This document shows, in pieces, positions 47,120-64,000 of a stretch of DNA of 64,000 bases (its first letter is position 1; the number at the start of each line of letters is the position of its first letter). The position numbers were made by a program, and so were the translations under genes. The DNA is from Gordionus sp. m RMFG-2023 (taxonomy: Eukaryota; Nematomorpha; Gordioida; Chordodea; Parachordodidae): assembly GCF_954871325.1 (NCBI RefSeq), contig NC_088775.1:20065561-20129560 (forward strand). Direction: 5' to 3'. The notes under the pieces were generated by a model. It was not told where the DNA came from and made no database searches. It saw only the letters and a list, made by a program, of their open reading frames with translations.

Positions 47120-48020
47120 AGCTTGTAACCTTGCTTTTGTTTAAATATTTTTGTAATATATTTTGATACTTTTTATTTAAAATATTACATATTAGATTAA
47201 GCTGCGAGAAAATAATTTTATCATTAAGTTACAATGAGTTTTTAAAGAGCATTGACTATATATGACCCCTGCTTATAGCGATATTTAATATTGAAGTCTA
47301 AATATGTTGTATTTAATTTTATTTGAAACCCATATTGATGTTTTGTGTTAATAATAATATTCATGACATCTTAACACACCTACTTAAAATATAATAAAAT
47401 AATCAAAGTTTTTTATTTACTTTTTATTTGATGCCCATATCAATTTAAATTTTTACCCCCCCCCCCCCCCCCCCCAATTCCCAGATCAAGTCCAACCCTT
47501 TAAGATAATAAATTCTTTCAGCCAAAAGATATTTAGAATACCTTATATTTGATTCCTATATCAATATTTTGTGTTTACGAAAATATTCCTGACCGCTTAA
47601 GATCTCGCACCTATTTAGAGTATAATTATTACAGTCGAGAGATATTTAAATTGTTTTATTTAATAATAATATGGATATTTTGTACTGATGAAAATATTCC
47701 TGACCCTTCCCTAAGATCTAGACCCGCCCGTTATGACTGATTATTTTTATTACAATAAAAAATATTTAAATTACCTTTTATTAGATAGCCATATCAAAAA
47801 TAAAAATTTTTTTTGTCACGATTAAAACATGATAATACCGTATTATCAATCCTTAAATTAAAACCCTAAGTTATCTCTTTAAAAATGATCCGGGATAGTT
47901 TTGATCACTTTAAAAATTACGGCAAATACAATTTATTACAGTTATTAATTGACTCGTGTCAAAAGAATATTATATTAGCATCAGATAACATAACCGGTTA
48001 TCAATATTTTCACATATTCT
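47120..48020. other. upstream region of the isomerase gene; repeat debris
   Basis: Three loosely similar ~150-bp units (ccatatcaatattttgtgtt, aatattcctgaccctt-type phrases) occur at about 47330, 47560 and 47670, with a long C run at 47457-47475. No gene. A promoter for the isomerase should lie near 47900-48020, but no element is clear. Confidence 0.4.
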
Positions 48021-56697
<8,677 letters not shown>

Positions 56698-57233
56698 ATT
56701 GTAGGAGACCCCAATCTCATCAAAATATTTTTTTACATAATATTTATTCTTTTTTTAAAAAAAATAATTACATAAACATGCTCAATGATTTATATAAATA
56801 CCAATAAATTTATAATACTGCCAAAATACATATTTATATGGGTACAAAAATCACAGTGAATATAAATAAGATGTGCGAAATAAAATTAACATAAATTTGC
56901 GTTTTGTACAATCATGCTTTTATGAATTCTGAGGAAACATCGCATTATTTCAAGTGTCTAAAATATAGTTTTAATCCAAAATTAGCACAAATAGTATTAA
57001 TAAACATAAAAATGATGATTTAAATTAATTTATATAAATATAATAAAATAATTTGTAAGACTAGCTTATATAATATTTAAAATTTTATGCCGTAAATTAA
57101 TTAATTTAATGAATTTATTTTCAATAACAAAGATATAATAATGACCATTTATTTTAATCTAAATATCTATTATTTATATAAAAAATTTTATCAAGAGAAC
57201 AATGACTAAAAGTAAAATGATTAAATATATTGA

Positions 57234-60200
57234 TTATTCATCCATAGAATTAGAGTTACTTAACTGTATAGCTATTTCTTCAGGTTTGGGTATACGTCTA
57301 TAATTTTCTTTTATAAGTAAAAAAGGAACTAGAGTCCCTAGAATAATTAAAATAATTCCAAGAAAATTTATCAAAATTCCTTCTGCAGATTTATCCGAAT
57401 AACTTGGAGTTTTCCTAAAATGTAAATAAAATCGGTTATCATAAAATTTGATTGTATATAAATTATTACATGGAAAATATGGCAATTTCTGTTATGCCCA
57501 TCAAACAGCTAGCCACAGCCATTACATACATTGCAGCTCCAAAATAGGTGTGAAAAGGCAAATATAATTTTCTGAGATTCATGGGAGAAGAAGGTATTAG
57601 AAACATAGCAGCCCCAAACAATAACTTTAAATAAAAAAAAATTTGTTAAAAATTTCAATGCTTCATTTATCATATTTTTATATAAATTTCCCCTTTTCAA
57701 GATGCACGATTCTTAGATATTTTGTATACAGCCTCAAATACCTCGACTTTTTAAAATAAAACTTACATGTAAAAAAAAATCATGATACAATTTGACATCA
57801 TTGAGCTCTCAATGCATGTATAAAAAAATATTTATTTCTATATTATGAAATGTTTTAAAACAATTTATATCCTGGTTAAATAAACAAATTTCACACTTTT
57901 GAATATGTTCTAACACATAGTTTACACCTTTTTCGAGTGTTGGAAGCTTGCAGTAACTATTTGAGAATTAAAAAAATAAGTTTTATATTCATTTATTTTG
58001 AAGTAAATGTCTTCGATACAATAACCATGCATTCACAGTATCAATTGAAATATTATTCGAAGATAAAACCTTCTACCTTTGATATCTACTCTGTAGTATT
58101 CCACTAGCATAGTGTAAATCTCTCCCATTCCTTCATTATATTTTTTTAAATATAAGGCCTAGGGATCGAATAAAATTTTTTCCCGTCAAGAACCATCGCT
58201 TCACATCTTCTATTGGGTCGATACTATTGAAGGATGATAACATGAACAAATTTGTAACCGAAACTACCTCTCCCCTTTTTCTTGAGATCGAGATCGCTTT
58301 TCACATTACAATCTTTTAGGCAATTGGTGTGAAGTGCATTTGTGGGCGAATCTATATCCATATTGACAATAGGATGATTAAAATTATCCTCACTATCATC
58401 AATATCTGTTTCCGAAATATCACCTTCAATTATAATTATTTTATTTGACTATATAAATATGTTAATAAAATAACTTATTAAATTCCCAATGAATTAATTT
58501 GGGATCATAATTTTAAAATTATATTTACAAAAATTATTAAAATTTAAAAAAAATATAAATTCATAAAGACATACTTGAATATTTTGTCTTCTTTATAAAA
58601 TTAACAGTTTACAGAATTTTTCTATTAAAATATTTAAATAATATGTAAAATCAAGTAATTTAGAAAAAATCGAAACGGAAATATAGTCGAAAGTTACGTG
58701 ATAATAAAATAAAAACAAACGTATTTTTTTTTATTATTGAAAAAATAGGCACAGCCAAGGGGAATCCTCCCCCCCCCCTTCAGAAATTTATCACTTTTTG
58801 TAAATATCATTTTAAGCTTATAAAAAATATCCCCCTCCCTGACCCCCCAAAATGTGTGCATATATCTTAAACAATAATGAATGTAAAAGTTGATATTTTT
58901 TTAAACTAAAACTATTCATCATAATTTATAAATTTTTGGAAAAAAGCATTTATATATATAAAAAAGTAAACCAAAAATGTTTTTTAAGAAATGGAATACA
59001 AGCCAGATAAGTCTTAAGACAAAAGTGAAATGTTTTATAATTATTATCTTAATAAAAGTAAAATATAATTATAAAACAATTGATAAAATTAAATCATAAC
59101 AGTGGAATATTATATGTCGTAGATTTACAGTATATCTAATTTTATCAATTATATGACAATCAAATAATTTATACCAATATAGCGAATTATATATTTTACA
59201 GAAAACTAAAATATTGATAAGGAAATCAGAAAATATCTTTTAAAGACATTGTGGGATGAATAATAATATCATTTTTTATTTAAAAGAAATAGATGGCGTT
59301 GTTGCTATATTTATTACCAAGAGCATTGATTAGTAAAATTTGTTAAAATATTAACTGTAATATAATGTCTAACTGTCAAATATGTCTGTAAAAGTGGAAT
59401 TTTACCTAGTATTTTATAACCAATTCTATATAATAGAGGAATATCAACTATATGTCTACTTTTTATGAATAAATTTCTTATACTTGTTTGGAATAAATTA
59501 TTACTATGCTTTTATATTAATGTATATACAAGTAATTTATTATATTTTATATAAACTAATAAAATTATATTTCATATTTGTTCCAGGCTGATTTTTTTAT
59601 TAAAATAAACCTCCTATCTTGTAAAAATATGTTATGACTATATATAGACCAAGGTAACCCGGCCGAAGGCCGGTCAAAAGCGGACCGAAGGCCCGTCCTA
59701 AATAAAGTCTGGGGGCTTTGCCTTCAGAAATTTTTTAATCCCCCCCCCCCTTAGGAAAATCCTGGCTACGCCTATGATTGAAAAAATATGAATGGATACA
59801 TTATTTTATTTTAAAACGTTAAATTAAATAATTGAGTGGGTTTTAAACAAAAAAATGTTTTTTTTCATATATCTCAATCAAAATAAAAGATATTTAATTT
59901 TGTTTTAATAAATTTTATAATATAATAGTATATATTTATAATTTAAAAAAAAAATTTCTTAAAAAATTACAAATTTATTCTAGTGGGGTCTCACAAACCC
60001 CAATCAGTCACAAAATGCTTATATCTTAAAAACTACTCAACCGAAATATATTAAATTTGGAATATAGATTCTAAGATATATTTGATGAAGCTACTGAAGA
60101 ATCCAGATCATAATATTTAACCGTTTTTATGTAATATCATTTCTAGCATGCCTCGGGTTTCATATACCCCACCAGAGTATTGAAGGGTTAATATTATTTG

Positions 60201-62780
60201 GTTTGGTTCTAATGTTCAATTTGATATTATCTAAGGACGATAGTCAGGCTTGTTAATAGATCCTATTAAATCGAATCACGATATTTTCAAAAAATAAACT
60301 TTTTTTAATCATAAATTTCTGAAGAAAATTTATGCTCTATGCAAAATTAGATAATATAAAAATAAATTAAATATAGCGTAAATTTATTGTAATAGAATAA
60401 CATACTTATTTACAAAATCTTTTAATAAAAAAAAATTCTAAATTATTATCATTCAAACATCGAAGCTTTTCATTAAGAATATGTTTAGCTATACTAAATA
60501 AACGAAAAATGTATTATATTCAATAAATATCAGAGACCTGCGATCCGGCCCTAAGCCCGGGTACACGGGCTATTTTAATTTTTTTAAAAAATATCCGGGC
60601 CGTATATTTTAAAACCAAATATTTGAAGTCAGCTATAAAAATCAAAAAAATATATTTTGAAAAAATCCGGGCTGGGGCTGAAAATTTTTTAAAAAAAATC
60701 AGGGCGGGGCCACAAATAGTACTTCTGCAGGTCTCTGATAAATATTTTCCATATTTTATCTTAAACTAGTTTTTTTTGGTGTCCTCTTTTGTTTAGTCGT
60801 AAAAGCACATAAATTAAAAATAGTTTTTTAATCCCTCTTTTGTTTCGCCTTAAATATATTAAAATGAAATATAGTTTTTTTAGGCCCCTCTTTTGTTTGA
60901 TTTAATTACATTAAAAGTAACATATGGTTTTTGTGTTTTCTTTTAAGGGTTTTTCATAGTTTTGGATTACTTAGTAAAGTGTTCAGTAATTAGAAATTTA
61001 GGACCCGGAGATCGTACTGAATCCGGAGGTATAACTTGAGTTCCGAAAAGTATAGGAGGGTTGGGTTTATCCCCAATTACAGCGTCTACATGAGCGGGAG
61101 GGGTAGGAACAGTTTGCATCCTATTTTTTTGAGGGGGTAGGGGGTAAGCTGCTAATGGGGGTAAGATAAATTTTTTTGAGGGGTTATCTATTAAATTTTG
61201 AGATGAAATAAGACAAAATTTATTAAAAATTAATACTTTCGACCAAATCTATATGTTGCAAACAATCATACACATTGTTTTCCAAATAAACTATCCTTTT
61301 AAATATAATTTAAAAGGTTTAGATATTTCAGCAAGCTCATAATGCCATAATAATTAATTCATTGTAAATAATGGAGGTTTTAATTAAATTTATTATCTAA
61401 AAAATAAATTATTTATATTCACAAAATATCGATAGTTGGTAGTAGAGATAGATTAATTTAAGTTATCCTTTATAAATTATTTAAAAAAGAGTATCAATAA
61501 ATAAATAGGACATCGCCGCCGAAGGCGGCGGGGATTTTTTAGGGGGGTAGGCAAAGGTTTTTGAAGGGGGTTTGCATGCAGTGAAAATCCTGTCATGTAG
61601 ACGCTGCCCAATTATGTAAGATAAAACTAACAACTCCTTTTCGCAAAAACATTTTTATTACTTTGGGCCAATTTTGTTTTAATTTATAAGCACTTTTTTA
61701 TTTTCCCTATAAAAGGGACTAATTATTTGTTTTACCTAATAAAAGTTTAATATTATTATGGCACCTACTCGATCCCACCCAAATACACTACCTGTAACTG
61801 AAGCCCTTGAAATTTACATAAGTTTTAAAAATATTTGTTTTGAATAAAAAAATATCAAGGAAAAATGCATCTTGCGATAAATTTTTCCCCTTGAAAGTTT
61901 CAATTTCATATAGTCATTTAAATAAGCATCTGCATAAGGTTGAACCTGCAGGTTTTCCAAATGAGTAATTAAGCTTTCTTTTACCGGCAGATTTTATACC
62001 AGATTGATATAAGGATGATTAAGCTTAAATTTTGGGTGAATTATTGCTGATAATGTGCTGATGTCCTCATACAGAGAAGGAAATTTATATTAAGAAATGA
62101 TAATTATCAATATTATACGGAACTGAAAGAAAGGTTTCTCATTTATATCTATGACATCGATAACTATTTTTCTAGATCTATATAGACATTAGCTAGCTAT
62201 AAAAAATAGATACTTTAAAATTTCATATTAAATTAAAAGCTACTACTCGAAATTTTACTTTATGAATTGGTTTATCTTAAATTATCAAGGACAAATACAA
62301 TTTAGTACATTTAAAAGAAATTAAATTAACAAAATATTGTATAATCACAAAATTATTGATTTTTTAATATTAATCTATGGTTTTTACGTAAGAAAGGTAT
62401 GTTTAAATATGTTTATGAATATTAATATTGAATCAGTGTCAAGAAAGTATAATTAATACGAAGATTTATTGGTAAAATAATAATATAGGATTAGGTTATA
62501 TAAGGTTAACTTGTTTTTTAAAGAAAAAAAAATGCATTTATTTACTAATTGTTATATAAATCGTTGGTTACCTGTAATCCAAACATTATGGTAGTTATAA
62601 TTCCTAGCCAAGAGTGTAGTGAATACAAATTGGGAAAGGGTGGTTTGTTTAGATTATGGCTATCAAAAACTGCTTTGAGTCCAATTCCAGAAAAAATTAA
62701 AGCTCCGGCATTTATAGCTCCATGTATCAACTTTAATTTAGGTTTACGCATGTCTCTAAAAGCACGGTAAATAAGAGCAG
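57234..62780 (-). CDS. cytochrome b561, three 3' exons
   Basis: Minus-strand exons 62780-62572, 57624-57470 and 57414-57234 join in phase (2+69 codons; 51 codons+2; 1+60 including stop TAA at 57236-57234). The protein is a transmembrane ascorbate-dependent oxidoreductase. Exon one: KLIHGAINAGALIF, LKAVFDSHNLN, LYSLHSWLGIITT. Exon two: LLFGAAMFLIPSSP, LYLPFHTYFGAAMYVMA, LMGITEIAIFS. Exon three: YSDKSAEGILINFLGIILII and a C-tail RIPKPEEIAIQL ending SMDE. Three of four conserved haem-ligand His (IHG, LHSW, FHTYFG) are visible; the first, with the start codon, must lie right of 62780, beyond what I could find. Introns are 55 bp and 4947 bp. Paralogue (CYB561, CYBRD1-like) not resolved. Confidence 0.9.
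57841..58440 (-). pseudogene. piggyBac transposase relic
   Basis: The minus strand reads, across frameshifts, TNLFMLSSFNSIDPIEDVKR (about 58255-58195), YNEGMGEIYTMLVEYYRVDI and KGRRFYLRIIFQL, DTVNAWLLYRRH, then KCEICLFNQDINCFKTFHNI. These correspond to the last third of piggyBac/PGBD transposases: the NKxMGGVDxxD-like block, the NAWLLYR motif and the C-terminal Cys-rich finger. An acidic stretch at about 58440-58340 (ISETDIDDSEDNF) looks like the N-terminus, so the middle is deleted. It lies in the long cytochrome b561 intron. Confidence 0.75.
58744..59776. mobile_element. hAT-type element, TIR (C/A)ATAGGCGTAGCC, 8-bp duplication
   Basis: The ends are aataggcacagcc and ggctacgcctatg, each next to C runs (cccccccccc). 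The flanks are attgaaaa at 58736-58743 and 59777-59784. Most of the interior matches the reverse complement of 43085-44022. Near the right side (59662-59690) are GC-rich hairpins, ggccgaaggcc. Non-coding. Confidence 0.75.
59785..60522. other. cytochrome b561 intron; no feature recognised
   Basis: AT-rich with one less AT-rich part (59980-60190). No coding or repeat structure was identified. Confidence 0.3.
60531..60737. mobile_element. 207-bp hAT-type MITE, TIR CAGAGACCTGC
   Basis: Starts CAGAGACCTGCGATCC and ends TTCTGCAGGTCTCTG, flanked by perfect ataaatat duplications at 60523-60530 and 60738-60745. The interior has gcccgggtacacgggc and gggctggggctg. Same family as 9208-9938. Confidence 0.9.
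61080..61606. mobile_element. 527-bp MITE, TIR CAGCGTCTACATGA, perfect 8-bp duplication
   Basis: Starts CAGCGTCTACATGAGCGGG and ends CTGTCATGTAGACGCTG, flanked by cccaatta at 61072-61079 and 61607-61614. Inside the right end is a strong hairpin, cgccgccgaaggcggcg (about 61514-61530). Its terminus matches that of the ZMYM1-like hAT at 36709, which could have mobilised it. It lies in the cytochrome b561 intron. Confidence 0.9.
61615..62571. other. cytochrome b561 intron; no feature recognised
   Basis: AT-rich intron sequence immediately downstream (on the minus strand) of the 62572 donor. Nothing coding seen. Confidence 0.35.
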
Positions 62781-63453
62781 CTAAAATTCAAAAAATAAAA
62801 TTATTAACATTACTTGGTAAGGCTAAAGATAGTAGTCCGTTTCAAAAAAAAGGTAATAATAAACATATCGGACTAAAAAAAATTTCGAAAAATAAACAAA
62901 TATTTAGTATTATATTTTTTTTCTTTAATTTATAAAAAAGATTATTTCTTTAATTTTTAAAAAAAATTGTGGTCGTTTTTGCATAAGTGAAATGGTATCC
63001 AAAGCAAATTGGTATCATTTGAATAGAAACGCAATAGTATAATGATAAAAAAAAATATACACGATAATTTACATGTCTATATATAAAAATGAAGATACAT
63101 TATATTAGGAGATATCGATGCAATCTAGGGTAATGAAAGATATATATATCTAATTTCGTACTCAAAAATATTATAGAAATGTAGTCCTAAAATTTTATTT
63201 ATGCTAAAATTTATATTAACCCATACATTTCTCACATTTTTATAACCTTACTCTTACGTCTAAAAATATAGGTTTCAGAAAAAAAACTGGTCCCACTGGG
63301 AATAAACTATCATCTTCTGATCTATTCTAACAAACCTATCCTTTAAAGATATTTTTATATTTATGATAATTATATACTCAAAATCAAAGTTGTTAACCCT
63401 CCTTTTTAAAGGTAGCTAGCTCCCGCTCCAAGTAATGGAATGATTTTCATTTT
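62781..63453. other. upstream cytochrome b561 intron; no feature recognised
   Basis: After the acceptor at 62781 (ttgaattttag on the minus strand) I looked for the preceding exon with the first haem His and found none before the hAT relic at 63454. Confidence 0.35.
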
Positions 63454-63760
63454 TTAAAAAGTACACGAAATAAAATTATATTTTTTTACCAAAAAAGTTT
63501 TATTTATATTAAATGATATATCAAATTTTAATCTTTTATTAGCTTTAAAAAGTAAATTTGAGTCTAACCATCCACGCCTCTCCTCTAAAACCTGTTTAGC
63601 ATTTATAAACAGTCGCTCAACAGGAGCACTAGAGGGAAGCGGGGTATTGTATTTTATAAAAATATTTTTTAATTTAGGAAAATTATAATTTAAAAAATAT
63701 TTGTCCAATATATTATCTTCCTGATAATCAATTTTATGGAATCCAAAAAAAATCTCTGCA
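63454..63760 (-). pseudogene. hAT transposase C-terminal relic
   Basis: The minus-strand frame reads LKNIFIKYNTPLPSSAPVER then LFINAKQVLEERRGWLDSNL and LLFKANKRL: the hAT dimerisation domain. A preceding in-frame stretch (DYQEDNILDKYFLNYNFPKL) corresponds to the region before it. No TIR was identified and the N-terminal part is off or decayed towards the window edge. Confidence 0.75.
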
Positions 63761-64000
63761 GGATTCCTGTGAACTAGTAGGTATGAATCAAGAATTTGTT
63801 TTCTTAAAAAATTAACTAATGTGTTTTAATTCCATATTTTGTGCATTTTTTATCCATTCTCAATTTAATTTGAATGCAGGATGGATAATAGCAGCAATGA
63901 TATTTCCATTATTATAAACATTTGAAAATCTGCAATAAGTTATTAGATAATTTATTTTTTTTATTATACACCTTTTATTAATACCGCTTATAAGAGACTC

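Noticed and set aside
57509-57700. 63-codon minus-strand open frame
   Set aside because: Wrong-frame shadow of the cytochrome b561 exon at 57470-57624, whose correct frame gives the FHTYFG motif.
62549-62770. 73-codon plus-strand open frame
   Set aside because: Antisense shadow of the cytochrome b561 exon at 62572-62780.

Overview
This window is strongly AT-rich eukaryotic DNA with an animal-type layout: small exons scattered among large amounts of transposon-derived sequence. Very short introns (41-55 bp) occur beside introns of 5-8 kb. The density of hAT relics, the intron-bearing Gin/Ginger-type integrase and the protein similarity of the host exons suggest an invertebrate, probably an arthropod. 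A parasitic copepod of the sea-louse type is my best guess, but the window alone does not prove it.

Three host genes can be reconstructed by joining exons with matching splice phases. (1) An HSPBAP1-like JmjC gene on the + strand: exons 7488-7620, 7788-7913 and 8544-8651, and possibly a last exon at 13598-13890. (2) A complete isopentenyl-diphosphate delta-isomerase gene on the + strand: five exons, 48021-56697, 260 codons, catalytic residues intact. (3) The 3' three exons of a cytochrome b561 gene on the - strand: 62780-57234, with the 5' exons beyond the right edge. The last two genes converge, their stop codons about 540 bp apart.

Layout. 1-5.8 kb: a Gypsy retrotransposon relic (- strand) carrying two oppositely oriented copies of one hAT element. 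5.8-15 kb: the HSPBAP1-like gene, with MITEs and hAT relics in its introns. 15.47-30.75 kb: a large inverted duplication containing a foldback-like structure, in which inverted arrays of a ~119-bp satellite flank a unique core. hAT copies lie at mirror positions in the two arms. 31-34 kb: tandem repeats. 34.1-35.3 kb: a LINE relic. 36.0-41.7 kb: an intron-bearing Gin/Ginger-like integrase followed by an OTU cysteine protease, decayed and interrupted by a ZMYM1-like hAT. 41.7-48 kb: tandem repeats, truncated MITEs and a nested pair of hATs with exact 8-bp duplications. 48.0-56.7 kb: the isomerase gene, whose third intron holds a 1331-bp tandem duplication and an inverted retroelement fragment. 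57.2-62.8 kb: the cytochrome b561 exons, with a piggyBac relic and several MITEs in the long intron. 63.4-64 kb: one more hAT relic.

Nothing suggests that the genes act together; they look like independent host loci in a transposon-filled region. The observations most worth following are the foldback-like satellite element and the integrase-OTU element.
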